Positions 9,009 to 19,471 of a DNA stretch of 46,275 bases are shown piece after piece. The notes under the pieces are model-generated. The model was not told the origin of the DNA. It was given only the letters and a program-made list of their open reading frames with translations, and searched no databases. Position numbers and translations under genes: made by a program. The stretch is from Thermodesulfobacteriota bacterium (GTDB lineage Bacteria > Desulfobacterota > BSN033 > UBA1163). Where the stretch lies: the NCBI GenBank assembly GCA_026415035.1, contig JAOAHX010000019.1, positions 1,683 to 47,957 of the forward strand, read 5' to 3'. Every line of letters starts with the position of its first letter. Position 1 is the stretch's first letter.

Positions 9009-12000
9009 CCTAAGATCTCCTCCATCTTCTTCTTCCAGTACCCGACCTCCTCGGGAGTCAGAATATCGATATTTCCTCCCTGGAAGTCGCCTTTCACTTC
9101 TCCCATCCTTTCCTCTACCCAGCCTTCTATCTCCACATAGATCTGTTTCAGGGCCTCTTTTATGTCCGGCGAAGGTTCCCAGAGCCCCCGCTCCGCGGCC
9201 TCGATCAACCTTCTGGCGATCTCCTCAAGGGCCCAGGGATTGTTCTGTTCAAAGAACCTTCGATTCTCCTCATCCATCAGGAAGGTTCGAGCCACATCAT
9301 CAAAAATCGCCCCATCCACGGCTCTGGAGGTTGCTTGCCATCCGTAGAGGCGACCGATTCTCTTGCTGATCTCACTTGCCCCTTTGTAACCATGTTCTTT
9401 CATCCCTTCGATCCACTTGGGGTTCAGCAGCTTGGCCCGGGCAACCCGGCGGATCTCCTCGGAGAGGGTCCGGATGGCAATCTCATTTGGGTCGCGGGTG
9501 TCCCCGTAATAATTCTTGATCTCCCTTCCTGAGATGACCTTGGCGGCATTGATCATCCCTCCATGGGCCCCGAAATAACAGCAGCAGCCGGTCAGGTCAT
9601 ACTCATCCGTGACCGTTTTGTTGAAGGTCAGGTCAACGAGCTTCAGGTTTTCTTTGAGGCTTTGATGGGCCGACTCTCCGAAGACCTCCTTGCCGTAAGC
9701 ATATCCGTTCCAGTAGAGGAAGACATCGGCCAGGTCCTTTTCGGTCTTCCAGGCAGAGGCATAGACCGCGAGCTGGGTTCCTGCCTGATACGTGCCCGGC
9801 ATGCTGCCAAAGATACGATAGGTCGCTTTCCTCATCGCCTCCGGATCGGGCTTTTCCCTCTCCAGCCTCTCCAAGGTGTGTTTACGGATGAAATTGAGGG
9901 AGGCCGGTTCTTCCAGGGCTGCCACCGTTTGGACGATTTCGTCCAGCAGTTCGATGACGTTGGGGAAATTATCCCGGGTGATCCCTGACACCCTCACCGT
10001 GATGTCGATCCGAGGCCGACCCAGTTGATCGAGGGGGATGATCTCAAATCCCTTCACCCTTCCACTTCCCTCCCAGAGGGGTCTTGCGCCCATCAGGGCC
10101 ATCATCTGGGCCATCCCCTCTCCATTGGCCCACATGAGGTCAGAGCACTGCCAGTAAAAGGCAATCGTTTCAGGATAGGTTCCCTCTTCGTCCAGATACT
10201 TCTGGAGGGTTTTTTCCGCGAGGGATCGCCCGATCTCCCATGCGGCACGAGAAGGGAGGGTTTTGGGATCAAGGCCGTAGAAGTTTCTGCCCGTCGGCAA
10301 CACATCGGGTCTCCCCCGGGTGATGAGTCCGGAGGGACCGGGTTCGATATAGCGGCCGTTCATTCCCGAGAGCAGGGCACCGACTTCATCCGAGTCGATA
10401 ATCCTCTGGCGAATCTCGTCGATCTGGGATTGGACCTTCCTTAAGGTGCCGCGATCTGTTTCTGTGATCGGGAATCGATCGGCGAGAGCGACCCATAGGT
10501 CTCTACCCCTGACGATGTAATCCCTGCAAAGGTCTCTCGCGATCGTCTCGGCCTTCTCAGCCACGGCCTCTCCTTCCAATGGGGAAGCGCAGGAGACGAT
10601 CTTCTGAACCACCGATCGGAGAGAATCTTCCCGGGTGTCATACCGGAGGATCGCATAGATGAAATCCGCGCACTCCTCCCCTTCGGGTACTCTTCCAAAG
10701 ATATGCATGCCTTTTGGAATGTAGGTCTTCTTCAGAAGAGAGAGCTTTTCATGAATCTCCTGAACCTGCTCATCGAAATTGTCGTGGGTCAGGGGTGCCC
10801 CATCGAGAAGATTCAGTTGGGTTACCTTATTCATGATCATATGCATCAGGGTGTGCGATTTGTAGGGATCGCTTTGTTTGAAGCGATGGTATTCCTCAAG
10901 AAGTTTGTCAACCTCTAAGAGATCCCCATACAGATCGCCCTGGGTCATCACGGTCTGCATATGGTCGACGAGGACCGCATTGCTTCTTCTTTTGGCGATG
11001 ATCCCTTCCGGAGGATTGTCGGCGTTATAGATGTAGAGGTGAGGAACGGAATCGATCCCGATGTCCGGGAAACAGCCCGAGGATAGACCGGTCCCCTTGC
11101 CGGGAAGAAATTCGAGATTGCCATGGGTACCCACATGGATGAGGACATCTGCTCCGAAATCTCTTGAAAGCCATTTATAGGTTGCCACGTACTGGTGGGG
11201 TGGGGGCACGGAGGGGTCGTGGAGGATCTTACAGACCTCCCCGTCGCATCGGGCCCCTGCACAGCCCCGCTTCGGTTGAACGCAGACCACCGCGTTTCCG
11301 TAACGGATCCCTGTCACCACGATCTTTCCATCATGCACCATCGCAGGAGGGATCCCATTCTTCCTTTCTCCGGGAGGATTCCCCCAGGCTTCGATCATCC
11401 GCCTCTGGGTCGTTTCGGGCAATTCATTGAACCATTGTAGGTATCGTTCGTTTTCGAGGAGCGCCAGAGCTCCGCCTTTTTCGACGATCTCCTCCACCGT
11501 TGTCCATCGGAATTCCGAAATGGCCTTCTTCGACATGATCTCGTCGATCAGGGCCTTTCCGTTTTCCGGTGGGAGAACCTGATATCCCTCGGCGGCCATC
11601 CTCTTTAAGAGATCGGATACAGACTCGAGGGTGTCGAGATGGGCCCCTCCTCCCACGGTCGCCTCCACACTGGCACATGGATTGTTATGGAGGATGAAGG
11701 CCACCCTCTTTTCACGGTTCGGTTTTTTTCGAAGGGCGATCCATCGGGAGACCCTCTTGGCCAATTTTTCGACGCGGTCCTCGATGGCTTCATAGGTATC
11801 CCCCATGGAATCCTCTACCCCTCGAATGGCTCCGACCAAAATAGGTTCGATCACCCCTTCAAATTCAGGCATGGCCACGCTCCAGCCCACCTGCGATCCG
11901 AGCCCTTCTCCATCGGCAAGCCATTGTTCCTTGCTTTTGTAATAGGAGATCACGGGGCAGAAAAGCGGCACGCCCATCTTCTTTAAAAGGGAGACCCCGG

Positions 12001-12793
12001 AAGGGGTTTCTGATTCCTTGAGGCCTCCCCGAGTGCTGGCGAGGAAGAAGGAGGTCAATTTGATGACCCCCTCGACCCTTGGGGACCGGTCTTTCAAGAA
12101 GAACCGCTCCATCACCTCCACGCCGCTCAAGTTTCCGAGATTCTGGTCCTTCAACGAGTAAAGAAAGACAGGGATCACGCCCAATCCCTGTTCTTCGAGC
12201 TTCGATACGAGAGAGCGCTCCACCTCCATATTGTTATTCACCCAGTTGGATCGAGAGTAGAGGACCCCTACGAAGGATTCGGGAAGGAAAGAGAGATATC
12301 CCCGATAGGCGGAGAGGTATTGATCGGTGTCCTCAAAGGCCGTTTCCATCCCCGGATGAAAAATGCCCTGCCAGGGGACTTCTTCCGGCCCTTCAAAATC
12401 CATCTTTTCCCCAAAGAGAAGACGGAGAAGATATTTGAACATATTGACCATGTTCTTCTTGCCGCCAAAGAGGAGATAACGATATACCTGGACCACCATT
12501 TCCGGATGGACATTCGAGAAGGCGCCGAAGGAAGGATCACTGCCGATCACGATGAGAGGGACCCTCTCTCGGGCCGGACGGAGGATTTCTTCGATCTCCT
12601 CCCAAAAAACATCATGCGTCCGGTAGAGGAGAATCAGGTCGACCTTTTCGACTTCTCCGGCGATCTTTTTGATCCACTCTCTGTTCTTGCTGATCTGTTT
12701 TGTCGAAAAACCCAAAAGGTGAAGGCCAAGGTCTTCGGCGGCCTCTTGAAGAAGAGGCAGATAAGAGGCCCACATGAGGGTCAAGACTTTCAT
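9005..12793 (-). CDS. cobN: CobN/ChlH/HmuS-family large chelatase subunit
   Basis: About 1,262 residues, the usual CobN length. Characteristic segments include [29 protein letters not shown] and [12 protein letters not shown]. Family members insert cobalt into a corrin ring (CobN) or magnesium into protoporphyrin (ChlH/BchH); the related HmuS acts on heme in Bacteroidota uptake operons. Two starts have good ribosome sites: ATG at 12818-12820 behind AGGAGG and ATG at 12791-12793 behind AGGAG. I chose the second because [15 protein letters not shown] matches the usual N-terminus. No other corrinoid-synthesis gene is in the window, while uptake genes flank it on both sides, so a role in metal-tetrapyrrole handling during uptake is as likely as B12 synthesis. 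Confidence 0.9.
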   Translation of the reverse strand: MKVLTLMWASYLPLLQEAAEDLGLHLLGFSTKQISKNREWIKKIAGEVEKVDLILLYRTHDVFWEEIEEILRPARERVPLIVIGSDPSFGAFSNVHPEMVVQVYRYLLFGGKKNMVNMFKYLLRLLFGEKMDFEGPEEVPWQGIFHPGMETAFEDTDQYLSAYRGYLSFLPESFVGVLYSRSNWVNNNMEVERSLVSKLEEQGLGVIPVFLYSLKDQNLGNLSGVEVMERFFLKDRSPRVEGVIKLTSFFLASTRGGLKESETPSGVSLLKKMGVPLFCPVISYYKSKEQWLADGEGLGSQVGWSVAMPEFEGVIEPILVGAIRGVEDSMGDTYEAIEDRVEKLAKRVSRWIALRKKPNREKRVAFILHNNPCASVEATVGGGAHLDTLESVSDLLKRMAAEGYQVLPPENGKALIDEIMSKKAISEFRWTTVEEIVEKGGALALLENERYLQWFNELPETTQRRMIEAWGNPPGERKNGIPPAMVHDGKIVVTGIRYGNAVVCVQPKRGCAGARCDGEVCKILHDPSVPPPHQYVATYKWLSRDFGADVLIHVGTHGNLEFLPGKGTGLSSGCFPDIGIDSVPHLYIYNADNPPEGIIAKRRSNAVLVDHMQTVMTQGDLYGDLLEVDKLLEEYHRFKQSDPYKSHTLMHMIMNKVTQLNLLDGAPLTHDNFDEQVQEIHEKLSLLKKTYIPKGMHIFGRVPEGEECADFIYAILRYDTREDSLRSVVQKIVSCASPLEGEAVAEKAETIARDLCRDYIVRGRDLWVALADRFPITETDRGTLRKVQSQIDEIRQRIIDSDEVGALLSGMNGRYIEPGPSGLITRGRPDVLPTGRNFYGLDPKTLPSRAAWEIGRSLAEKTLQKYLDEEGTYPETIAFYWQCSDLMWANGEGMAQMMALMGARPLWEGSGRVKGFEIIPLDQLGRPRIDITVRVSGITRDNFPNVIELLDEIVQTVAALEEPASLNFIRKHTLERLEREKPDPEAMRKATYRIFGSMPGTYQAGTQLAVYASAWKTEKDLADVFLYWNGYAYGKEVFGESAHQSLKENLKLVDLTFNKTVTDEYDLTGCCCYFGAHGGMINAAKVISGREIKNYYGDTRDPNEIAIRTLSEEIRRVARAKLLNPKWIEGMKEHGYKGASEISKRIGRLYGWQATSRAVDGAIFDDVARTFLMDEENRRFFEQNNPWALEEIARRLIEAAERGLWEPSPDIKEALKQIYVEIEGWVEERMGEVKGDFQGGNIDILTPEEVGYWKKKMEEILG

Positions 12794-12812
12794 GTCCGGT
12801 CTCCTCGCAAGG

Positions 12813-13562
12813 TCATTCATGGTACCTCCTGATGAGATAAGAGCCGTAGGCGAAGAAGACAAAAGCAAAGACCAAGAGGGCTATGAGGGAGACCCCCCCC
12901 TCCTGGTCGAGGGCAGTCTTTCTCATGAGGATATTGGTGTGGGTCAGGGGCATCAGATAGAGGATGGGTTTAAGGTAAAAAGGCAATTCATGGACCGGGA
13001 AGAAAGTGCCACTGAAAAAGGACATGGGAAGGATGAGAAAGTTGGAATAGGTCGATGTATCCTCATGCGATTTGGTGAGCATTCCGGTGATGATTCCGAG
13101 GCTGGCGAACAGAAAGCAGTTGAGGAGTAAAGTGGCCAGGAAGAGGAGGCTCACGGTGAACCGGGCCGAGGAAAGCAAACCCGCAAACAAGGTCAACAAG
13201 GATGCGAAGAGGCCCTTGGTCATCCCCGCTAAGACCTCACCCACCATCACCGAGGAGGGCCGGATCGGGGCCTGGATGAAGATCTGAAAGGTCTTGAAAT
13301 AGAGCCGGTTCAGATTGAGGCTGCTGGCCACCCAAGTATAAGAATTGCTCATAGAGCTCATGGCGACAAGCCCGGGGATCAGGAAATCGAGATAGTTCGC
13401 GTTTCCCATCCGGACGCTTCGGCCCAAGCCGAGGCCGAAGGCGATCAGGTAGATCACGGGGATGACCATGGCGGAAAAGAGGTATCCCAATCGAAAGAGC
13501 TTCCTCCGGAAAAGGAGCATCTCCCGGAGGTAGATGGGATACCACTCCAAAAATCGGTTCAT
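12813..13562 (-). CDS. ABC-2 type transporter permease
   Basis: 249 residues with about six transmembrane segments and the ABC-2 (DrrB/NodJ-like) pattern, including FLIPGLVAMSSM and the late SFFSGTFFPVHELPFYLKPILYLMPLTH motif. ABC-2 permeases normally export substrates such as drugs, lipids or polysaccharides. Its start overlaps the upstream ATPase gene as ATGA. An exporter between an importer and a chelatase is unusual; it may expel the product of the chelatase or a metallophore, but nothing in the sequence names its substrate. Confidence 0.87.
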   Translation of the reverse strand: MNRFLEWYPIYLREMLLFRRKLFRLGYLFSAMVIPVIYLIAFGLGLGRSVRMGNANYLDFLIPGLVAMSSMSNSYTWVASSLNLNRLYFKTFQIFIQAPIRPSSVMVGEVLAGMTKGLFASLLTLFAGLLSSARFTVSLLFLATLLLNCFLFASLGIITGMLTKSHEDTSTYSNFLILPMSFFSGTFFPVHELPFYLKPILYLMPLTHTNILMRKTALDQEGGVSLIALLVFAFVFFAYGSYLIRRYHE

Positions 13563-14392
13563 TCGAGCCGTTCTCCGGTCAACTTCACGAAGAGGTCCTC
13601 CAGATTGGCCTTCCGGATGGTGACGTTATTTTCCAGACGGCCGGCCAGGGCATGAGCGTCCGACCGGCTCTGGCAGAGATGCTGTACCAGATGGCCGTTC
13701 CCATCCACATATTCCACCACGTAAGGGCCGATTTTGGCCTTGAGATTCTCCGGGCTGTCAAGGGCGATCAGCTCCCCTTTCGACAGGATGGCCACACGCT
13801 GGCAGAGGGCCTCGGCCTCCTCGATATAATGGGTGGTGAGGACGACGGTGCGTCCGTCGATCCGGGCCTTCCGGATGAGGTCCCACATCTGGCGCCGGAT
13901 CTGAGGATCGAGGCCGATGGAGGGTTCGTCTAAAAAGAGGACCTTGGGATTCGTCATCAAGGCCCTTGCGAGCAACAGACGCCTCTGCATCCCCCCAGAG
14001 AAATGGGAGACGAGGGAATCTCTCCGATCCACCAACCCCACCAGTTTTAAAAATTGGTCGATCCGGTTCCGGAGGTCTTCCACCCGATGGAGCATCCCGT
14101 AGATGAGAAGGTTCTCATGGGCCGTAAGTTCCTTGTCGAGATTGTTCTCTTGGGGCATCACCCCGATGATCTTTTTCAATTCCGCCCCATCCCGCTGCAC
14201 ATCGAAGCCTTCGATCCGGCAAACCCCCGAATCGGGCTTGGCCAGCGTGGTCAGACAGCGGATGAGGGTCGTCTTCCCCGCTCCGTTGGGACCCAGAAGA
14301 CCGAAGACCTCACCCTTTTTGATCTCGAGGGAGAGACGGTGGAGGGCCTTTACCTGTCCATAATGTTTGGTGAGATCTCTCACTTCGATCAT
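13559..14392 (-). CDS. ABC-2 type transporter ATP-binding protein (DrrA-like)
   Basis: About 277 residues. Walker A GPNGAGKTT, Q-loop VMPQENN, signature FSGGMQRRLLLARAL, Walker B VLFLDEP with the SIGLDPQ D-loop and LTTHYIEEAE are typical of the DrrA/CcmA exporter class rather than of importers. Start taken at ATG 14390-14392, overlapping the upstream ATPase stop as ATGA; a longer frame would extend into that gene. It pairs with the ABC-2 permease just downstream. Confidence 0.88.
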   Translation of the reverse strand: MIEVRDLTKHYGQVKALHRLSLEIKKGEVFGLLGPNGAGKTTLIRCLTTLAKPDSGVCRIEGFDVQRDGAELKKIIGVMPQENNLDKELTAHENLLIYGMLHRVEDLRNRIDQFLKLVGLVDRRDSLVSHFSGGMQRRLLLARALMTNPKVLFLDEPSIGLDPQIRRQMWDLIRKARIDGRTVVLTTHYIEEAEALCQRVAILSKGELIALDSPENLKAKIGPYVVEYVDGNGHLVQHLCQSRSDAHALAGRLENNVTIRKANLEDLFVKLTGERLE

Positions 14393-15165
14393 GCCTCGAC
14401 CCTCGGATAGATGACCTTCGTTCCATTCCAATCGATGATGGAGACATCGATTCCGTAGACTTCGTGCAAACTCTTCTCGTTGATCACGGCATGGGGTTTG
14501 CCGTTGGCCAAAACCGTGCCATGATTCATCAAAATCACTTCATCGGAAAAGAGCACGGCCAGGTTTGGATCATGGAGGGTCATCAGGATGGTCAACCTCT
14601 GTTCCCGGGCCAGCTCTCTCACCTTCTTTAAGACGTTCACCTGGTTCCTGAAATCGAGGTGGGTGGTAGGCTCGTCCAGCAAAAGAATGGGGGCTTGCTG
14701 GGAAAGGGCTCGGGCGATGAGGACGAGTTGCCGCTCCCCCCCGCTGATTTTAGTATAAGGCCGTTCGCGGAGATGAACAATCCCAACCATCTCAAGGGAT
14801 GCTTCACAAATCCTGTAGTCCTTGGGTGAAGGAGAGGAAAAGAGCCCGAGATGGGAAGCCCTTCCCATCAAGACCACATCCATGACCGAATAGGGAAATG
14901 GGGGATCATGTTCCTGTGGCACGACCCCGAAGATCCTCGCCCTCTCCGTGGTGGAGACCCTTGAGATATCCTTCTTTTCCAATAAGATTTCACCCTTCTG
15001 GGGTCTCCACAATCCCATCAGGCACTTAAAAAGGGTCGTCTTTCCCGATCCATTCGGTCCGAGGATGGCTGTGATGGTTCCTCCATTCACCCTGAATTCA
15101 ACTTGCCGCAAAATATCTGGGTCTCTCTTCTGGTGTCTGAAATAGAGATTCCGAACCTCTAACAT
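14389..15165 (-). CDS. FecE/BtuD-type ABC transporter ATP-binding protein
   Basis: 258 residues with Walker A GPNGSGKTT, Q-loop VPQEHD, signature ISGGERQLVLIARAL, Walker B ILLLDEPTTHLD and switch H in TLHDPN. The pattern fits the iron-siderophore/heme/cobalamin importer subfamily (FecE, HmuV, BtuD). It starts 7 bases after the FecCD permease stop and works with that permease and the binding protein at 16170-17153. Confidence 0.9.
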   Translation of the reverse strand: MLEVRNLYFRHQKRDPDILRQVEFRVNGGTITAILGPNGSGKTTLFKCLMGLWRPQKGEILLEKKDISRVSTTERARIFGVVPQEHDPPFPYSVMDVVLMGRASHLGLFSSPSPKDYRICEASLEMVGIVHLRERPYTKISGGERQLVLIARALSQQAPILLLDEPTTHLDFRNQVNVLKKVRELAREQRLTILMTLHDPNLAVLFSDEVILMNHGTVLANGKPHAVINEKSLHEVYGIDVSIIDWNGTKVIYPRVEA

Positions 15166-15172
15166 CTGCGAC

Positions 15173-16177
15173 CTACTTGCCCCAGCTCTCTTTCCCCCCT
15201 CGTTTCATCAGATAGATGAAGAAGGGAGCGCCGAGGATGGCGGTGATGATTCCCACTGGAATATCGAAATTGGTGAGATTCCTTGCGATCGTATCTGCAA
15301 GGATCATGAAGGCCGCTCCTCCGGCCATGCTGAGGGGGACCAGGGTCCGATGATCAGGGCCGGTCAACATCCTGATCAGATGGGGGACCATCAACCCCAC
15401 CCATCCGATAATCCCGCTCACCGAAACAGCCACGCTCACCGCCAGCGAGGAGGCCCCGATAAAGATGATCCTCTCACGCTTCACGTTGACCCCGAGCGTT
15501 TTGGCCTCCACCTCTCCCATGCTCATCACATTGAGTCTCCACCTCATCAAAAAGAGGGGGAGGAGACCTCCCAGAATCCCTATTCCGGCAACCTTGACCA
15601 GCTTCCAGTTGGCAAGGGAGAAACTGCCCATGAGCCAGAAGACAATGCTTTGGAGTTTGTGAGGATCGACGAGAAACTTGATAATGGAGACCATGGCGGT
15701 AAAAAAGGCGGAGATGATGACACCCGAGAGGATAAGGGGAAGCCTTGAAACCTCCCCCTGGGCTTTGGCGATGGTGTAGGTGAGCAGGACAGAGAGGATA
15801 GCGAAGAAAAAAGACATCAGCTGGATGGGCCACTCGACAAAGAATCCGACAGAGAGAGCACATCCAAGAGCCGCGCCGGCCGAGATGCCGAGAATGAAGG
15901 GATCGACCAGGGGATTCCGGAAGATGCCCTGAAGGGTGACTCCGGAGCCTGAAAGGGCGATCCCCACCAATCCCGCGAGGATCACCCGGGGGACCCTGAT
16001 GTCGAGAAGAATCGCCTTTTCTGGAAGATCTCCAGGAAGGGAATGGGAACCCAATTGGGTCATAAAAATCTTTATAACATCGATGGTGGCGATATGAAAA
16101 GGGCCTATAAAAAGGGCGATCCATCCCGCGATCAAAGGCGAGAGGAGGATGGATAAATGAACAAGCCTCCTATTCAT
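15173..16177 (-). CDS. FecCD-family ABC transporter permease (siderophore/heme/corrinoid importer)
   Basis: About 334 residues with roughly ten hydrophobic segments and the hallmark FecCD motifs: LRIPRV-like LDIRVPRVILAGLVGIALSG near the start, GVTLQGIFRNPLVDPFILG, and IGWVGLMVPHLIRMLTGPDHR with the coupling helix. Start at ATG 16175-16177 (a TTG directly before it is an alternative), overlapping the binding-protein stop by 8 bases. It forms the channel of the second importer in this operon. Confidence 0.9.
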   Translation of the reverse strand: MNRRLVHLSILLSPLIAGWIALFIGPFHIATIDVIKIFMTQLGSHSLPGDLPEKAILLDIRVPRVILAGLVGIALSGSGVTLQGIFRNPLVDPFILGISAGAALGCALSVGFFVEWPIQLMSFFFAILSVLLTYTIAKAQGEVSRLPLILSGVIISAFFTAMVSIIKFLVDPHKLQSIVFWLMGSFSLANWKLVKVAGIGILGGLLPLFLMRWRLNVMSMGEVEAKTLGVNVKRERIIFIGASSLAVSVAVSVSGIIGWVGLMVPHLIRMLTGPDHRTLVPLSMAGGAAFMILADTIARNLTNFDIPVGIITAILGAPFFIYLMKRGGKESWGK

Positions 16178-17153
16178 CAAATTTATTTAACCTCGCATAG
16201 GGGACGCCAAAGACCTTTTTATGAAACTCGTCAGAGACCCGCTCTGGGTCGACCTCCTGAAAACGTTCAGGGTAGACCTTCTTGGCCATCCAGAGGGCAA
16301 CCGGCGCAAGGCGGGGCGACCACGTGGACCAATCCGGAGCCTTATACACCCTTTTCTCTTTTACTGCCTTGATGGTTCTCCACTGGGGATTGTTCAGAAT
16401 GTCGGAGCTTTGGTACCTTGCATTCCCCCAGATGAAGATGACGTCAGGATCCCATCCGATGATCCTTTCCAAGGAAACATCCACATTTCTTTGAGGGATG
16501 GAGGAGGCGGGATTGGCTCCCCCGATCATCATGAAGATGTCGTTGGTGAGCCCGATCGCCCCTGCGATTGAGGTCGGCCTTCCCCCAAGCCACAAAACCT
16601 TCCTCCGCTGGTTGACGGGGATATTCGAAACCCTCTCCCTCACCAGCCTGAAGATCTCCTCCATCCGTCCGATGGTCTCTTCGATTCGTCCCTCTTTTTT
16701 AAAGAGCCTTCCATGGAGCCTCATCACCTCGTATAATTCCGCAAGGGTTTCTGGGTAGATGCTGATCACCTTCAACCCCTTCTCCTCCATAAAACGGATC
16801 GCTTCCGGCTTATAGGCCCAGGTGATCACGACATCGGGCCTTAACCTCAGGAGGGCTTCGATGTTGATGTCTATGCCGCTTCCTGCAGAGGGGATCGAAC
16901 GTTCGATATCGGGCCGTGTAGCTTTCATCAGGTCGTTTTGATAGGCATGTCTGCTGATCCCGACGACATTCGTCCAGACGTCCAAAACCGGGATCAACTC
17001 ATAGGAGATCAAGAATACGGCCCTTTTGACCGGGACAGAGACCGTAACGGGCCTTCCCAGCTTGTCCGAGTAGGTGATGGTAGTGGCATGAACAGCACCC
17101 ACCATCACCCCCAGGAACAGCAGGCATTCTGAAATAAAGAGATACCTCTTCAT
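16170..17153 (-). CDS. Periplasmic binding protein of the FecB/BtuF family
   Basis: 327 residues with a signal peptide (cleavage after about residue 23, VHA). It follows the Peripla_BP_2 fold: DKLGRPVTVSVPVKRAV at the start, then the long connecting helix and C-terminal lobe (SLERIIGWDPDVIFIWGN). Such proteins capture ferric siderophores, heme or corrinoids delivered by a TonB receptor. Its start overlaps the stop of the receptor gene (TGATG), so the two are coupled. The ligand is not predictable; no heme-ligand Tyr/His pair is obvious. Confidence 0.87.
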   Translation of the reverse strand: MKRYLFISECLLFLGVMVGAVHATTITYSDKLGRPVTVSVPVKRAVFLISYELIPVLDVWTNVVGISRHAYQNDLMKATRPDIERSIPSAGSGIDINIEALLRLRPDVVITWAYKPEAIRFMEEKGLKVISIYPETLAELYEVMRLHGRLFKKEGRIEETIGRMEEIFRLVRERVSNIPVNQRRKVLWLGGRPTSIAGAIGLTNDIFMMIGGANPASSIPQRNVDVSLERIIGWDPDVIFIWGNARYQSSDILNNPQWRTIKAVKEKRVYKAPDWSTWSPRLAPVALWMAKKVYPERFQEVDPERVSDEFHKKVFGVPYARLNKFDE

Positions 17154-19351
17154 CAGAACTTCACCAGAACCTCGCCGAACCAGGAGCGTCCGGGAGCCTT
17201 ATAGGACCAGAAGTAGTCTTTGTCGAAGAGGTTGTCGATGGACAAGGAAAGAGTAGCAAATTTTAAAACTTTATAGGAGAGTCTGGCATCCACCACGAAG
17301 AAGGGATCGTGCGATCCATAGACCCTGTTGACCCTATCCCTGTTCTGGTCATCTGTAAATCTTTTGCTTACATACCTTCCGATCAGGCTGGCGTAGAAAG
17401 GCCCCTTTTCGAAATCTGCACCCACGTTGAACATCCGCTCGGGCACGTTGGTCAACTTCTTCCCTTCAGAGGCAGGATTGGCCTCGTTTCGCTTCATCTC
17501 CGTGTCGTTGTAGGTGAAATTGGCAAAGAGCTTCAAACCGAAATCGAACCGCTGCTCCCCCTCGAGCTCCACGCCCTTGACCTCGGCCTTCCCTGCATTG
17601 TGAAACTCCCGGTAGGTCGGAGTCACCGTCTTACGATAGATTAGGTCTTTGAGGTAGTTCTCAAAGTAGGCTGCCCTCACCCTGGCTCCCTTCCAGAGCC
17701 CCTGATCGATGCCCACATCCCAGGAAAGGGTCGTCTCGGGCTTGAGATCAGGATTTGCCGCAAAGGTCGTGCCAGCTGCACTCACCCACGTTCTATAGAG
17801 ATCGTATGTGGTTGGAGAACGGAAGGCCTTGCCCCCAGAGACCCTAAGCGTCGTCCTCTCAAAGGGCTTATAGACCAGAGCCGCCTTCGGACTCCAGGAA
17901 CGGGCATCCCTGGCACCGTACCTCTTAGGATAACCCGCTGTCCCCGCCTGATTCACATACCCATCGAAGGTCTCCCAACGATCAAACCGAACCCCAAGAT
18001 AGGCCGTGAGATTTTCGAGGATCATGATCTCGTCCTGAAGGAAGAAGGCATAGGTCCGATCCTTCCCCTTCGACTGATAGACAAGCCTGGTCTTGGAGTC
18101 CTCGTCCTTCCAGTTGATCAGATCGTGCTCCTCGGTGTTGGCCCACCCGTACCGAAAAGAACCCCCGAAGGTGAGAAGGTTCCTCTTGAAAAGGGGAACC
18201 GTAACCTGAAGATCCCCATGGTAGTTCTGGGAAAGCGTCTCATTTCTCGTCCCAGGACCTCCGAACCGAGTGGTCGCTGCCGTCGTCCCAGGCGTCACAT
18301 ACCAGTTCTTCTCCACATCCTGAAGCCCCAACGAGAACTTGATCTTCAAAGGAGAGACCTCCGTCTCAAAACCAACGTTGTAATGGTTGAGCACCCTACC
18401 TCCCCCTCCCCCAATAAAGGTCCTCTCCCTGACCGTTCCATACGACCAGACCTCCGCCCCCGCGGCATTCCGAAGATAGGTAACCGGATCGTCGTAGTCA
18501 TATTCGTAACGTTGCCTGAGAAAGGAGAGCCTGAGCTTTGTGACCTTTGAAAAGTCATATCCCGCCCTCACACGGAGGCTGTCGTCCCACCAGGTATTGT
18601 CGCCCCGATGACCAATGAGATAACGAATCGCTCCCTGGGTGTCCGTAGTCGGAATCCATCCGGTGATCCCCGCAGGGGGCCGGCTCGATTGGACGTTGTA
18701 ATCTGTCGGATAACCATCGGTCGCCTGATAGCCATAGCTCACGAAGAAACTGAAGCCCTTGAATCGATCCCCATAGGAGAGATAGCCCTTCCAATAGTCA
18801 TCCATGGCCTCGTCGCCCTTGAGGTGAGACCCATAGCCTGCCTTGAAGGTGAACTCCCTCTTCTCGGGCATCTTCGAGATGAGATGGACCACGCCTCCCA
18901 TGGCATAGCCCCCATAGAGGCTCGAAAAAGGGCCCCTCACCACCTCGATCCGCTCTATGTCCTCGGGCATCAACCCTCCATAAACGACATTTCCCACATA
19001 AGCATCGTTTAAGGGAACCCCGTCCATCATCACCATCGTCCTCGCCTCTCCGGGGATGCCCCTTAAAGTGACGTTCGACAGCACATCCATCAACCCTTTT
19101 CCCCGCCTGTTGAAGACACCGGGCGTCGTGTTGAGGGCACTGTCGAGGGTCTTCACTCCTCTCTTCTCGATCTCTTCCTTCTTGATCACCGTCACGCTGG
19201 CCGGCGCGATCTCCAGCTCCTTCTCCGTCCTGGTGGCCGTGACCACCATCTCTTCAAGCTTTTCTTCCTTTTCCTCCGCCCAAACCATCCATGACCCGAA
19301 CCCATTCAAAGGCAAAGCCAAAAAAATCATCATCGCCCAAAACCTTCTCAT
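17153..19351 (-). CDS. TonB-dependent outer-membrane receptor (copy in the tonB-exbBD operon)
   Basis: 732 residues: signal peptide (MRRFWAMMIFLALPLNGFG), a TonB box (EEMVVTATRTE), a plug domain with DSALNTTPGVFNRRGKG and TLRGIPGEARTMVMMDGVPLND, the plug-end motif IERIEVVRGPFSSLYGGYAMGGVV, and a barrel ending in aromatic VLVKF. Overall it looks like the BtuB/CirA/HmuR group. Strong Shine-Dalgarno AGGAGG precedes the ATG. It is followed without a gap by the FecB/BtuF-like importer, which indicates a complete outer-to-inner membrane uptake route. Confidence 0.92.
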   Translation of the reverse strand: MRRFWAMMIFLALPLNGFGSWMVWAEEKEEKLEEMVVTATRTEKELEIAPASVTVIKKEEIEKRGVKTLDSALNTTPGVFNRRGKGLMDVLSNVTLRGIPGEARTMVMMDGVPLNDAYVGNVVYGGLMPEDIERIEVVRGPFSSLYGGYAMGGVVHLISKMPEKREFTFKAGYGSHLKGDEAMDDYWKGYLSYGDRFKGFSFFVSYGYQATDGYPTDYNVQSSRPPAGITGWIPTTDTQGAIRYLIGHRGDNTWWDDSLRVRAGYDFSKVTKLRLSFLRQRYEYDYDDPVTYLRNAAGAEVWSYGTVRERTFIGGGGGRVLNHYNVGFETEVSPLKIKFSLGLQDVEKNWYVTPGTTAATTRFGGPGTRNETLSQNYHGDLQVTVPLFKRNLLTFGGSFRYGWANTEEHDLINWKDEDSKTRLVYQSKGKDRTYAFFLQDEIMILENLTAYLGVRFDRWETFDGYVNQAGTAGYPKRYGARDARSWSPKAALVYKPFERTTLRVSGGKAFRSPTTYDLYRTWVSAAGTTFAANPDLKPETTLSWDVGIDQGLWKGARVRAAYFENYLKDLIYRKTVTPTYREFHNAGKAEVKGVELEGEQRFDFGLKLFANFTYNDTEMKRNEANPASEGKKLTNVPERMFNVGADFEKGPFYASLIGRYVSKRFTDDQNRDRVNRVYGSHDPFFVVDARLSYKVLKFATLSLSIDNLFDKDYFWSYKAPGRSWFGEVLVKF

Positions 19352-19371
19352 CCCAGACCTCCTGAAGTGGA

Positions 19372-19408
19372 TTCCCCTTTCGCAGGAGGGAGGAGGCCTT
19401 CATGACCC
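19372..19408 (-). repeat. 37-bp leader element, copy 2 (upstream of TonB receptor)
   Basis: Matches copy 1 at 5965-6001 in 33 of 37 positions and holds the same two small hairpins (GGTC-ATGAA-GGCC and CTCCT-GCGAA-AGGGG). It lies in the 120-bp gap between exbD and the receptor, about 20 bases before the start codon. A further hairpin, CCCCTCT-TGA-AGAGGGG (about 19435-19452), sits just upstream, between this element and exbD. Confidence 0.6.
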
Positions 19409-19471
19409 TTTCGTAAATCTGTCTTTCCATACCGCCCCTCTTCAAGAGGGGATGCCCGGTGCAATTGGATT

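Noticed and set aside
9005-12793. Assigning the chelatase firmly to B12 synthesis
   Set aside because: No other corrin-synthesis gene is in view and the partners are ChlI/ChlD-like, not CobS/CobT, so the name cobN is given for family only.
19409-19471. Cyclic-di-GMP (GEMM) riboswitch before the receptor at 17153-19351
   Set aside because: A short stretch (TTGCACCGGGCA) resembles the start of the motif, but the conserved core after the first hairpin is absent.
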